A stretch of 64,000 nt of DNA. Source: Leucobacter tenebrionis (GTDB lineage Bacteria; Actinomycetota; Actinomycetes; Actinomycetales; Microbacteriaceae). Positions 9,038-17,752 of this stretch are shown here, piece by piece; positions within the stretch are counted from its first letter, which is position 1, and each line of letters begins with the position of its first letter. Below the pieces are notes generated by a model. That model was not told where the DNA came from. It worked only from the letters and a program-made list of their open reading frames with translations, and did not search any database. Both the position numbers and the translations under genes were made by a program. The stretch spans positions 1,550,001 through 1,614,000 of the forward strand of contig NZ_CP082322.1 in the NCBI RefSeq assembly GCF_019884725.1. Reading direction: 5' to 3'.

Positions 9038-10486
9038 TCAACGGGACGCGGCGCTCAGCGCCGCCTCCTCCTCGAAGTCGATCTGCTCGACGTCCTTGCC
9101 CCCTCGCGCGCGGCGGATCGCCTCGGCGACGACCAGCACGATGAGGTTCGGGGCGAGCGCGATCAGGCCGGAGTCCCAGCTGCCGATGGGAATGTTCGCG
9201 AAGGTGATCACCATGACGGTCGCGGTGCCGGCGATGATGCCCAGACCGATCGGCCACGCCCCCACCCGCACCCGGCGCGTGAGAGCGAGCAGCACACCGG
9301 GGGCGAACTGGGTCGTGCCGCCGTAGGTCAGCAGCAGCAGCGCGCCGATATCCGAGCGCACCAGTCCGAACGCGAGCGCGAGGCCGATCGACACCACGAT
9401 CACGACGTAGTTGATCGCCATGCGGTTCGCCGGCCGCACTCCGCCGATCACGTTCGTGCTCACGAGGGTGGAGATGCCCATGACGATCGCCGCGGCCGGC
9501 ACCATCGCCGCGGAGGCTCCGCCGACGGCGACGAGGCCGAGCAGCCAGTCCGGCATGATCTCGCCGCTCATCGTGAGCAGCACGGCATTGCCCACCGTGT
9601 CACCCGGCAGTCGCAGCGTCGCCGACAGGCCGACCAGGATCGGGATGAACAGCACGAGCTGGTAGATCGGCAGCCACTTCGCGTTGCTCCGCAGCACCTC
9701 GCCGCTCTTCGCCGCGAGGTTCGGCGGCCACAGGTGCGGCAGCGTCATGAAGCCCGAGCCGATCACGGTGACGAGCATCGCGGTGATGAAGAACGTCGTG
9801 TCGTACCCCTCGGCGTGGAGCGTCAGCAGCGTGGGCGTGCGCTCGGCGACCTCCGCGAAGACCGGGGGAATGCCGCCGAAGCTGATGGCGACGCCCGCGA
9901 TCACCACGGCGAGGGCGACCACCATGAGGATGTCCTTCAGGATCGCGACGCGGGCGATGCCCCTGATCCCGGACCAGGCGACGAAGATCGCGACGAGCAC
10001 ACTCGCGATCACCATGCTGAGGCCTCGGGCCGACGAGCTGCCGGTCGCGAGCTCGACCACCATGCCGAGGCCGGTGATCTGCAGCTGGAGATACGGGATG
10101 AGGGCGAGCGCGCCGATGATCGCGACGACCTTGCCGAGCCAGCGGGCGCGGAAGCGATCCTCGAAGAAGTCGGCCATCGTGAGATAGCCGCGGCGCTGTC
10201 CGAGCTCGCGGATCCGCGGGGCCACGAAGTAGAGGATCGACCACGACATCGTGAGGTAGCCGACCGCGAAGACCGCGCTCACGCCGCCGCCGAACGCGAT
10301 ACCGGCGAGCCCCAGGAAGCTGAAGGTGGTGAGGGACTCCCCCGCCTGCAGGAACCACGACGTCCACTTGGGGATGTCGCGCTTGCCGACGGTCCAGTTG
10401 CTCATGCTCTTCTGGCGCTGACGGCTGGCGATGCCGAGCGCCCCGATGACGAGCAACCCCAGAACGATGATGACGGTGACGGTCAT
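9038..10486 (-). CDS. Sodium:solute symporter family transporter
   Basis: A 482-residue protein with about 13 hydrophobic segments, opening VTVIIVLGLLVIGALGIA, and SSS-family features such as SWFLQAGESLTTFSFLGLAG and GGVSAVFAVGYLTMSW in the first third. Members co-transport solutes with Na+. It overlaps the upstream small membrane protein gene by 4 bp (ATGA), and an amidase precedes that, so transporter and hydrolase are co-expressed. The substrate is probably an amide or small organic acid; this is inferred from the neighbour only. Confidence 0.9.
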   Translation of the reverse strand: MTVTVIIVLGLLVIGALGIASRQRQKSMSNWTVGKRDIPKWTSWFLQAGESLTTFSFLGLAGIAFGGGVSAVFAVGYLTMSWSILYFVAPRIRELGQRRGYLTMADFFEDRFRARWLGKVVAIIGALALIPYLQLQITGLGMVVELATGSSSARGLSMVIASVLVAIFVAWSGIRGIARVAILKDILMVVALAVVIAGVAISFGGIPPVFAEVAERTPTLLTLHAEGYDTTFFITAMLVTVIGSGFMTLPHLWPPNLAAKSGEVLRSNAKWLPIYQLVLFIPILVGLSATLRLPGDTVGNAVLLTMSGEIMPDWLLGLVAVGGASAAMVPAAAIVMGISTLVSTNVIGGVRPANRMAINYVVIVVSIGLALAFGLVRSDIGALLLLTYGGTTQFAPGVLLALTRRVRVGAWPIGLGIIAGTATVMVITFANIPIGSWDSGLIALAPNLIVLVVAEAIRRARGGKDVEQIDFEEEAALSAASR

Positions 10487-10791
10487 CGCAGACCCTCTTC
10501 CTTCTCGGCGGCGATGCGCTCGGCTCGGAGCGCCTCGATCTGCTCGGTGGCGAGGCGCTCGCGCTCCGACCGGTCGTGCTCGCGCCCGCCGTTACGCAGG
10601 TAGAGCGACTCGACGAGCTGCAGGCTGAGCACCGTCAGCACGACGAGCGCCGCGGTCCAGACGAGCACGGCCGGGATCCCGAACCACAGGGTGGGCTCGT
10701 TCGCGAACGGGAGGAACGGGGTCGCGAAGAACCCCGCCACCGGGATGGCCGCGATCACGGCCCTTCCCGGCGTCAACAATTTCGGTTTCAT
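10483..10791 (-). CDS. Small membrane protein, DUF3311-like, symporter companion
   Basis: A 102-residue protein from the ATG at 10791, chosen because AGGAGC lies just upstream; the frame also allows a start 15 bp earlier. It has two membrane segments (roughly residues 9-27 and 35-60) with the pattern PFLPFANEPTLWFGIPAV between them, followed by a charged, helical C-terminal tail rich in Glu/Arg. DUF3311 proteins are often encoded next to SSS symporters and may be accessory subunits. Here the gene is translationally coupled to the symporter. Confidence 0.8.
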   Translation of the reverse strand: MKPKLLTPGRAVIAAIPVAGFFATPFLPFANEPTLWFGIPAVLVWTAALVVLTVLSLQLVESLYLRNGGREHDRSERERLATEQIEALRAERIAAEKEEGLR

Positions 10792-10842
10792 GATGCTCCT
10801 TTGCACTTCACATCTGGTGTCAGGTTGGGGATAGAGCCGAGG

Positions 10843-12264
10843 TCAGTCGACGAGCACCGCGGGCGTGCGGAGCCAGTGCGGCTGCAGGCGTTCGATCTGG
10901 GCGGCGAGCGCGAGGATCCTGCCCTCGCGACGGGGCGGGGCGATCAGCTGCAGCCCGACGGGGAGCCCCTCGGGCGTGAACCCGCAGGGCACGCTGAGCG
11001 CAGTGAAGCCGGTGATCGAGATGCGGGTCGCGGCCCGCATCCACTCGAGATAATCGGACTGGCTCACGCCGTTGATCTCGCGCGGCCAGGAGGTCTCGGC
11101 GGGGAACGGGAGCGCGGTGGTGACCGGGGCGGCGAGCACGTCGATGTCGTCGAACAGGCTCATCATGCGCTGGAGCACGCGCTCGCGCTGCGCCATCGCC
11201 AGTTGCAGGTCGTCGATCCCGAGGCGCAGGCCCGCCTCGGTGTTCTCGATGAGTTCGACGCCCAGGCGATCCCGGTCGCTCCGCAGCGCAGCGCCGAAGC
11301 TCCGCGCGTAGCCGAACGCCCTGAGGGTGCGGAAGGCGGGATCGGCCTCGGCGAGATCCGGCTCGACCTCGGTGACAAGGTGACCCAGTTCACGCAGCGC
11401 GGGGAGCCCGGAGCCGTCGAGCACCTCAGAGATCCCGTGCTCGATCTCGAGGCCTCCGAGCGTGCGACTCCACCCCACCCTCAGCGGACCCTCGAGCTGC
11501 GGCACCTCTGCGGGGACGGCCTCGGGGATCGACAGCGGCGAGCGGGGATCCTCTCCCGAGAGCACCGAGAGCAGCAGAGCGGTATCGGCGACGGTGCGCG
11601 CCATGGGTCCGCCCGTCGCAAGGGTGTCCCAGCTATCCGAGACGGGACGATCGGGCACGCGCCCGATCGTCGGACGGATGCCGACCACGTTGCAGAACGC
11701 GGCGGGGTTGCGCAGCGATCCGCCCATGTCGGAGCCGTCGGCCACCGAGGTGAGCCCCGCGGCGAGCGCCGATGCGGCCCCGCCGCTCGAACCGCCGGCG
11801 CTGCGGTCGGTCGCGTACGGGTTGGTGGTGGTGCCGAACACACGATTGTAGGTGTGGGATCCGGTGCCCTGCTCGGGGGTATTGGTCTTCCCGTAGATCA
11901 CGGCGCCCGCGGCGCGCATGCGCTGCACGATGAGCGCGTCCTGCTCGGGAACGTGGTCCGCGTACAGCAGGGATCCGTAGGTCGTGCGCAGACCCGCGGT
12001 GTCCTCGAGGTCCTTGACGGCCACGGGCAGCCCCTCGAGCGGCCGCGGCGCGAGCCCCTGTTCCCGGCGCGCATCCGAAGCGCGAGCCGCGCGCTCGGCC
12101 GCCTCGAAGTCGACCGTCACCACGGCGTTGATCCGCGGGTTGATCCGGTCGAAGGCGGCGCGGGTCTCCTGCAGCAGTTCGACGGAGCTCAGCTCGCCGC
12201 GCCGCATCGCCCCCAGCTGCTCGGTCGCGCTCCACCGGCAGGGGCCGCTGTCCGAAACGGTCAC
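10843..12264 (-). CDS. Amidase (amidase-signature family), second copy
   Basis: A 473-residue amidase-signature enzyme with K84 in VAVKDLEDTAG, cis-Ser about S160 in GGSSGG and nucleophile S183 in GSDMGGSLRNPAAF. The overall layout follows the amidase at 2823-4235, including the shared ending pattern with GLPVG(I/L)QL, so they look like paralogues. It is the first gene of a leftward three-gene operon with the DUF3311-like protein and the SSS symporter, and it is divergent from the second double-domain Lrp regulator. The real substrate cannot be inferred. Confidence 0.9.
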   Translation of the reverse strand: MTVSDSGPCRWSATEQLGAMRRGELSSVELLQETRAAFDRINPRINAVVTVDFEAAERAARASDARREQGLAPRPLEGLPVAVKDLEDTAGLRTTYGSLLYADHVPEQDALIVQRMRAAGAVIYGKTNTPEQGTGSHTYNRVFGTTTNPYATDRSAGGSSGGAASALAAGLTSVADGSDMGGSLRNPAAFCNVVGIRPTIGRVPDRPVSDSWDTLATGGPMARTVADTALLLSVLSGEDPRSPLSIPEAVPAEVPQLEGPLRVGWSRTLGGLEIEHGISEVLDGSGLPALRELGHLVTEVEPDLAEADPAFRTLRAFGYARSFGAALRSDRDRLGVELIENTEAGLRLGIDDLQLAMAQRERVLQRMMSLFDDIDVLAAPVTTALPFPAETSWPREINGVSQSDYLEWMRAATRISITGFTALSVPCGFTPEGLPVGLQLIAPPRREGRILALAAQIERLQPHWLRTPAVLVD

Positions 12265-12312
12265 TCTCTCCTCCTCGAGACGCAGAGAACGGGCAGACTG
12301 CGCGGCCCCCTT

Positions 12313-12336
12313 GTCATTTTCTCTCTAGATAATGAC
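12313..12336. promoter_or_regulatory. Inverted repeat in the amidase/Lrp divergent gap
   Basis: GTCATT and AATGAC are separated by 12 AT-rich bases, in the 167-bp gap between the amidase start (12264) and the Lrp-type regulator start (12432). Lrp-type proteins bind symmetric, AT-rich sites, so this is a candidate operator. Only the symmetry is observed. Confidence 0.3.
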
Positions 12337-12431
12337 CCCATGTGGCCATTCTGTCAACACAGGGCCGACCAGCTGTCGAAAAAGCTACACTGAGGGGCAA
12401 GCTGCGACCGAAACAGTGAGAGCGAGCGCGC

Positions 12432-13430
12432 ATGACCCTCATGACCGAAACGCTGGACCAGGCCGACCGGAGCATCTGCGCGGCACTGCTGCGCAACGGC
12501 CGCGCACCCTGGCGGCTCATCGCTCAGGCGACGGGGTTGCAGGAGCGCACCGTCTCCCGACGGGCGACCCGGTTGTTCGAGCAGGGTCTCGTGCGGGTCA
12601 CCGCCTTCGCGCACCCGCTGCTCGCGGGCCGCGGCGACGCGTTCCTCGCCCGGTTCAGCTGCCGCCCCGAGCAGATGCCGCACGTCGCCCGATGGCTGGC
12701 GCACCGGCCCGAGACCCTGTGGGTCTCCACGCTCATGTCGCAGAGCGCTGTGCTGGCCGAGTGCTTCATCCGCCCCGAGGAACAGGCGGCCTTCATCGAG
12801 CGCGAGCTGCCGTTCCGGGACGTGACCGACTACTCCTTCGCGCCGCTGCACCACTACCGGCGCACGGTGCGCGGCTGGCAGCCCGACATCCTCGACCGGG
12901 GGCAGCTCGCCGTGCTCGGCGAGGACGAGACCTCGGCGCTGAACGCTTCGGAGGGGCCCCTCGACGAGTTCGATCAGGTCGACCGCGAGATCCTCGACCT
13001 CCTCATCCGCGACGGCCGCATGAGCATCGACGCCATATCCTCCGAGCTCGGCCTCGCGAAGGCGACGGTGCGCCGCCGCATCCAGCTCATGCAGCACTCG
13101 GACCGCGTGAGCATCAGAGCGGTGCTCGAACCGGCCCTGCTCGGGTTCCCGCACGAGATCTTCCTCACCGCGCGCGCGCCGCTCTCACGACTCGACGAGC
13201 TCGCCGAGCTGATCGCGGCCGACTCCCGCGCCCGATGGGTGGCCGAGACCACGGCCGACGGGTCGGTGCGGGCGATGCTCGCCTGCCGGAACAGCGGCGA
13301 GGTGCCGTCCGCCGTCTCCGACCTCGCGGCCAGGTTCGCCGACGACCGGCTCACCGTCGAGACCGAGCGGTTGCTCACCATGTACAAGCGCAGCGACGTC
13401 GTGCTGCCGCCGGCGATCCGGAGTTCTTGA
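12432..13430 (+). CDS. Double-domain Lrp/AsnC family regulator, second copy
   Basis: A 332-residue protein with tandem Lrp units: first HTH around LDQADRSICAALLRNGRAPW, second around FDQVDREILDLLIRDGRMSI (near residue 175). Each is followed by a RAM-like ligand domain. It has the same unusual architecture as the regulator at 7905-8924 and is likewise divergent from an amidase-transporter operon. This supports a duplicated regulator-hydrolase module. The next gene is convergent, with only 15 bp between stops. Confidence 0.88.
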   Translation: MTLMTETLDQADRSICAALLRNGRAPWRLIAQATGLQERTVSRRATRLFEQGLVRVTAFAHPLLAGRGDAFLARFSCRPEQMPHVARWLAHRPETLWVSTLMSQSAVLAECFIRPEEQAAFIERELPFRDVTDYSFAPLHHYRRTVRGWQPDILDRGQLAVLGEDETSALNASEGPLDEFDQVDREILDLLIRDGRMSIDAISSELGLAKATVRRRIQLMQHSDRVSIRAVLEPALLGFPHEIFLTARAPLSRLDELAELIAADSRARWVAETTADGSVRAMLACRNSGEVPSAVSDLAARFADDRLTVETERLLTMYKRSDVVLPPAIRSS

Positions 13431-13445
13431 ACCTCGCGCCGTCGG

Positions 13446-14219
13446 CTACTTCTTGCGCAGCGCCTTGAAGAGCATCTGGCCCAGGATGAAGGCGAGCAGG
13501 ATCGAGAACGCGACGTTCGACCAGAAGGGCGGGATATGCGTCGCGATCACCGAGCCGAGGGGGGAGAGCACGCTCGCGGCGATGCCCAGCACTGCGGCGG
13601 ATCTGAGGTCGACGTTGCGGCGGCGCACATTGCCGAGTGTGCCCGAGATCGATCCCGGGATGAGCATGATCAGCGACGTGCCCTTCGCGATGAGGTCGCT
13701 CGACCCGAAGAAGAACATCAGCACCGGCACGACGATCACACCGCCGCCCACGCCCAGCAACCCCGAGAGCACACCGGTGATCAGACCGGTCAGCACCAGC
13801 AGCGATCCGGTGAGCAGCGTGATGTCGATCTCGGCGTCTCGCTGCGGGATCACGAACCACAGACTGATCACGACTCCGAGCAGGAAGGCCATGAACATCC
13901 AGCGCAGGAAGCCGGTGGGAACCCTCGAGAGCAGGTAGCTGCCGATCTGCGCGCCGATCACCACGCCGACGGCGAGCAGCACGGCCGCGATCCAGTCGAC
14001 ATTGCCCTGGAGCGAGTATCCGATACCGCCGACGACGGCGGCGGGGAGGATCGCGGCGACCGACGTTCCGGCGGCGAGACGCTGCTCGAAGCCGAGGAAC
14101 ATCACGAGCATCGGCACGAGCACCACACCGCCTCCGATGCCGAAGAGGCCTGAGAGCAGGCCCGTGGCGGCGCCGAGCAGCGCGAGGACGATGATGCTGG
14201 GACGGATGGATTGAGTCAT
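13446..14219 (-). CDS. TSUP family membrane exporter (TauE/SafE type)
   Basis: A 257-residue protein with about eight membrane segments. I use the ATG at 14219, where the protein reads MTQSIRPSIIVLALLGAATG; the longer frame adds 19 hydrophilic residues and no clear ribosome site helps decide. The repeated glycine-rich motif GLLSGLFGIGGGVVLVP and its second copy GVLSGLLGVGGGVIVVP are the two-fold hallmark of TSUP exporters, which move sulfite, sulfoacetate or other organic anions. It is the last gene of the GntR/GGT-like operon and may export an anion released during catabolism. Confidence 0.88.
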   Translation of the reverse strand: MTQSIRPSIIVLALLGAATGLLSGLFGIGGGVVLVPMLVMFLGFEQRLAAGTSVAAILPAAVVGGIGYSLQGNVDWIAAVLLAVGVVIGAQIGSYLLSRVPTGFLRWMFMAFLLGVVISLWFVIPQRDAEIDITLLTGSLLVLTGLITGVLSGLLGVGGGVIVVPVLMFFFGSSDLIAKGTSLIMLIPGSISGTLGNVRRRNVDLRSAAVLGIAASVLSPLGSVIATHIPPFWSNVAFSILLAFILGQMLFKALRKK

Positions 14220-14272
14220 GGAGATCGTTTCTAGGAGAGGGCGGTTCGGCTGAGCGGAGGCGGCGGCGCCGT

Positions 14273-15811
14273 TCAACCCGCGCCGTCAACCACGATCGCC
14301 GAGCCGTCCGACCTCGGGTCGCTCGCCGCTTCGTACCCCTCCGAGGTGACGCGGATCAGGTTCGAATGCCCCAGATCCTCCGTGTACGCGGGAACCGTCT
14401 TGAGCTCGAACCGGGCGGCGATGGCCTCGCGAGCGGCGTCGGGGACGTCGTCCTCGATGAGCACCCGCACTACGCCGTCGGCGCCGGGCTCCTCCACGAT
14501 CCAGCGCGGCGCATGGGTGGCCTCGTGCGGCGTGGCACCCGCGAGAGAGCGCAGCAGCAGCTGGGTGTGGATCTGCGGCTGCGCCGATCCGCCCATCGTC
14601 GCGGGCACCCACGCGAGCTCGTCGCCGCGCAGGATCAGCACGGGCATCAGCGTGTGCCGCGGGCGCTTACCGGGGGCGAACGCGTTCGGCGAGGCCGGGT
14701 CGAGCGAGAACGACGTGCCGCGGTTCTGGAACAGGATGCCGGTCTCGGGTTCGAGCACCGCCGCCCCGAATCCGAAGTACACCGAGTTGATGAGCGACAC
14801 CGCCCAGCCGTCGGCGCTGACGGCGCTCAGCCCGACTGTGTCGCCGCTCGGCTTCGCCTCGCGCGGCGGCGGGTGCTCGGGCCGACGCATCGCGATGAGC
14901 TCGGCTCCGGTCGGGCCGCCGGCGGCGGGATCGGCGAGGTACGTCGCGCGCACCGCGTTGCCGTCGCGGAACGCCGTCGCGAGGGCGCCGGCACCCTCGC
15001 CCAGCGGGTCGTCGATCCCGCGCGCGATGTCCTGCAGCGCGCGCAGCAGGATGAACCCGGAGGTGTTCGGCGGACCCGTGATGACGCGGTGACCGTCGAA
15101 GCCGCCCTCGAGCGGTTCGTCCCAGAAGGCGGTGTACCCGGCCGCGTCCTCGAGCGAGATCTTCGAGCCGAGCGCCTGCAGCCCCGCCACCCAGCGCTGC
15201 GCGAGCTCGCCCTCGTAGAACTCGTCGGCTCCGCGCTCCGCCAGGCGACGCAGCGAGTCTGCGAGCGCCGGTTGCACGAGGGGCTGCCCCTGCACGAGCG
15301 GGAGGCCGTCGGGGATGAACACGCTGCGGCACCCCGGATCGAGGTCGAGCACCTCGCGCTCCGAGACGATGGCCGCTGCCACCGACCGGGCCGTCGGCAC
15401 CCCCTCGTCGGCGTAGCGGATCGCGGCCTCCAAGTGCTGGGCCCAGCTGCGGGTGGCGCCGAACTCGTGCAGCGCCGCCCAACCGCGCACGCCCCCGGGC
15501 ACGGTCACGGTGTCGATCCCCCGCAGCGGAAGCATCTCTCCGTAGGCCTCGCGAAGCGCGTCGAGCGACTGCGCCGCCGGCGCGGTGCCCGTCGCGTTCA
15601 GGAAGCGGATCTCGCCCTCCGGGCTGCGCACGAGCGCGACGAGGTCGCCGCCGAGCGCCACGTTGTTCGGATACACGACGCACAGCGCCGCCGCTGCGGC
15701 GAGCGCCGCGTCGATCGCGTTGCCGCCGGCCTCGAGCTCCGCCGCTCCCGCCTCGGTGGCGAGATGATGCGAGGTCGAGATCGCTCCGCGCGGATGATTC
15801 ATGGGCTTCAT
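14273..15811 (-). CDS. Gamma-glutamyltranspeptidase family protein
   Basis: A 512-residue Ntn-hydrolase. The autoprocessing/nucleophile Thr is probably T325, in GDTVGLSAVSADGWAVS, which lines up with the usual TTHxSVxDxxG motif; the downstream INSVYFGFG matches the family's substrate pocket region. The second and third motif residues (TH) are replaced by VG. No signal peptide is visible, so it should be cytoplasmic, unlike the periplasmic or secreted GGTs. Its start overlaps the stop of the GntR gene. It could hydrolyse a gamma-glutamyl compound or related amide imported by the divergent ABC system. Confidence 0.87.
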   Translation of the reverse strand: MKPMNHPRGAISTSHHLATEAGAAELEAGGNAIDAALAAAAALCVVYPNNVALGGDLVALVRSPEGEIRFLNATGTAPAAQSLDALREAYGEMLPLRGIDTVTVPGGVRGWAALHEFGATRSWAQHLEAAIRYADEGVPTARSVAAAIVSEREVLDLDPGCRSVFIPDGLPLVQGQPLVQPALADSLRRLAERGADEFYEGELAQRWVAGLQALGSKISLEDAAGYTAFWDEPLEGGFDGHRVITGPPNTSGFILLRALQDIARGIDDPLGEGAGALATAFRDGNAVRATYLADPAAGGPTGAELIAMRRPEHPPPREAKPSGDTVGLSAVSADGWAVSLINSVYFGFGAAVLEPETGILFQNRGTSFSLDPASPNAFAPGKRPRHTLMPVLILRGDELAWVPATMGGSAQPQIHTQLLLRSLAGATPHEATHAPRWIVEEPGADGVVRVLIEDDVPDAAREAIAARFELKTVPAYTEDLGHSNLIRVTSEGYEAASDPRSDGSAIVVDGAG

Positions 15812-16557
15812 CGCCGTCCTTCCCCTTGGTCCCCGGTGTCCTTGGCCTGCGCGCTCGTCACTGCGAGCGCGATCTGCTTGCTGATGTCGAGCACGTGCGC
15901 CCTGGCCTCCGCCTCGGCCCGCTCTCCGTCGTGGGCGGCGATCGCCTCGTAGATGCGGCGGTGGGCGGCACTCGATGCCGCGCGTCGCTCGCGCGTCTGG
16001 TACCGACTCGCGCGGCTCGGCGAGATCTGCTGCGCGATCTGCTCGTTGATGAGCGCGAGAAGCGGGTTGTGGGCGTACTGCGCGATGGCCTGGTGAAAGG
16101 CTCGGTCGAGCTCCGCGTAGCGCTCCTTCGTCACGTCCTTCTCCATCGCCTCGACGAGCTCACGCAACTGGGTGATATCCCGCGGCGTGGCGCGAGCCGC
16201 CGTGATGCGCGCGATGGGCGGCTCGATGATCGAACGGAGCTCCATGATGTGGTGCAGCTCGGGGCGCAACGACTCCACGATCGCCAGGGCGTCCTCGGGC
16301 ACGTTCGCGCGCTCACCGGGAGCCAGCACGATGGTGCCCCTCCCCGGTCTGCGGTCGACCAGACCGCGGTTCTCGAGTTCACGGAGGGCATCGCGCACCG
16401 ATGGCCGCGATACTCCGAAGTACTCGGCGAGCTCGCGCTCCGGCGGCACCTTCTCGCCGGGCGCCAGCCTGCCTTCGAGGATCAGCCGCTCGAGGTCGAC
16501 CGAGAGCCGGTCGGGCACTGAGAGGGTCATGGCTCGCCCTACTGCCGCCCAGTCCAT
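15808..16557 (-). CDS. GntR family regulator, FadR subfamily
   Basis: A 249-residue regulator. The winged helix is at about residues 18-85 with PPERELAEYFGVSRPSVRDA, and an all-helical FCD ligand domain follows. The ATG at 16557 is preceded by AAAGGGG at suitable spacing, so I prefer it over the ATG at 16530. It leads an operon with the GGT-like gene (ATGA overlap) and the TSUP exporter, and is divergent from the amino-acid ABC operon. A FadR-type palindrome lies in the shared promoter region, so it likely controls both sides. Confidence 0.92.
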   Translation of the reverse strand: MDWAAVGRAMTLSVPDRLSVDLERLILEGRLAPGEKVPPERELAEYFGVSRPSVRDALRELENRGLVDRRPGRGTIVLAPGERANVPEDALAIVESLRPELHHIMELRSIIEPPIARITAARATPRDITQLRELVEAMEKDVTKERYAELDRAFHQAIAQYAHNPLLALINEQIAQQISPSRASRYQTRERRAASSAAHRRIYEAIAAHDGERAEAEARAHVLDISKQIALAVTSAQAKDTGDQGEGRR

Positions 16558-16604
16558 ATCGACCCCTTTCCGTTGGATCGTCCATCAGATCCTCATTCTG
16601 CCCA

Positions 16605-16617
16605 CACTGGTCCAGTG
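16605..16617. promoter_or_regulatory. Palindrome near the GntR gene start
   Basis: CACTGG-T-CCAGTG lies 48 bp upstream of the GntR start codon. It could be a second operator or an autoregulatory site, and it shares the TGGTC half-site with the palindrome at 16724-16734. Regulator binding is inferred. Confidence 0.35.
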
Positions 16618-16675
16618 CAGCCGCCGCCGAACTGTGTCACACGCGAAAAGCCTATGTCTCGGTTCTGTTACGCGG

Positions 16676-16704
16676 TTGACGAGGATGAGGGACCAGAGTA
16701 TCGT
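16676..16704 (+). promoter_or_regulatory. Sigma-70-type promoter for the amino-acid ABC operon
   Basis: TTGACG (16676-16681) and TATCGT (16699-16704) are separated by 17 bp, close to the actinobacterial housekeeping consensus, about 105 bp upstream of the GTG start at 16810. The FadR-type palindrome at 16724 would fall just downstream of the predicted transcription start, which suits repression. Confidence 0.5.
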
Positions 16705-16723
16705 CCATCACAGCTTAGACAGT

Positions 16724-16734
16724 TGGTCAGACCA
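16724..16734. promoter_or_regulatory. FadR-type GntR operator candidate
   Basis: TGGTCAGACCA is a perfect palindrome matching the TGGTnnnACCA consensus of FadR-subfamily regulators. It sits about 20 bp after the -10 box of the ABC operon promoter and in the gap shared with the gntR gene. Confidence 0.6.
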
Positions 16735-16809
16735 TCTGCCAGCTGTTGTCAGCATACTCCTTCATCGAAGAAGGACAACCCGCGATCACTATCGATTGGA
16801 GAAACCGCC

Positions 16810-17691
16810 GTGGCTTCCTCCCGCAACAACACCAGAGCTCTCACCGGGGCATTCACCGCGCTCATCGCAGCCTCGGCCCTGGCACTCGCCGGATGCAGCC
16901 AGGCTGCGCCGGAGCCCTCGAGTGAGGGGAAGGCCGAAGGGTCGGCATCCGTCGCGCCGCCCACCATCATCAAGGAGGGCAAGCTCACCGTCTGCACCGG
17001 TGACACCCCGCCCAACATCTTCTACGACGAGAACAACGAGCTGCAGGGCGTCGAGATCGATATCGCGAAGGCCCTCGCCGACCAGCTCGGGCTCGCACCA
17101 GCCTTCGAGGAGTATGCATTCTCCGGCCTGATCCCGGCGCTGCAGGCGAAGCAGTGCGACGTGATCATGGGCTCGCTCTACATCAAGCCCGAGCGCGAGG
17201 AGATCGCGAACTTCGTGCCCTACCTCTACTCGGGCACCGGGGTCGGCGTGAACGAGAAGAGCCCGAAGAAGATCACCGGGTTCGACGACAGCCTCTGCGG
17301 CGCGAACGTCGTCGCCATCACCGGTGCGACCGGCGGCAACGGCGCGGAGGAGCTCTCGAAGAAGTGCGAGGCGGACGGCAAGCCCGCACTCGAGATCACC
17401 CTGGTGGATGAGGGCACCAGCGCCGTGCAGCAGGTCATCGCCGGTCAGGTCGACGCATTCATCGACACCTCGGAGATCATGAGCTTCTACGAAGAGCAGT
17501 CGGGGGGCACCTTCCGCATGGTCGGTGAGCCCACGGGCAAGATCCGCATCGGCGCGGCCACCCTGAAGGACAACGCAGAGCTCAACACCGCGCTCGACGA
17601 GGCGTTCAAGACGCTCGTCGACGACGGCAGCTATCTGGCCATCCTCGAGGAGTGGGGCGTCGAGAGCAACGACATCACCAAGCCTGAGTAG
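16810..17691 (+). CDS. Amino-acid ABC transporter binding lipoprotein (SBP family 3)
   Basis: A 293-residue protein from the GTG at 16810, chosen because GGAG sits 8 bp upstream and the protein then begins with a lipoprotein signal (lipobox LAGC). The longer open frame upstream contains the promoter and operator, so it is not coding. The mature part has family 3 features: GKLTVCTGDTPPNIFYD, then GVEIDIAKALADQLG. This family binds polar or basic amino acids and related compounds. It heads an operon with permease, ATPase and a ureohydrolase, which makes a guanidino-type ligand attractive, though unproven. Confidence 0.9.
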   Translation: MASSRNNTRALTGAFTALIAASALALAGCSQAAPEPSSEGKAEGSASVAPPTIIKEGKLTVCTGDTPPNIFYDENNELQGVEIDIAKALADQLGLAPAFEEYAFSGLIPALQAKQCDVIMGSLYIKPEREEIANFVPYLYSGTGVGVNEKSPKKITGFDDSLCGANVVAITGATGGNGAEELSKKCEADGKPALEITLVDEGTSAVQQVIAGQVDAFIDTSEIMSFYEEQSGGTFRMVGEPTGKIRIGAATLKDNAELNTALDEAFKTLVDDGSYLAILEEWGVESNDITKPE

Positions 17692-17752
17692 CCCTTCTGC
17701 GTGGTGAGGGGCCTCCCCTCACCACGCACCGACACCTCAAGGACGCATCACT

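Noticed and set aside
9017-10603. Long plus-strand frame (528 residues) opposite the symporter
   Set aside because: Composition is Asp/His/Arg-rich nonsense, and the minus strand has a complete symporter with membrane segments.
16573-16809. Longer N-terminus of the amino-acid binding protein
   Set aside because: The extra 79 codons cover the promoter and GntR operator, and only the GTG at 16810 gives a ribosome site plus a lipoprotein signal.
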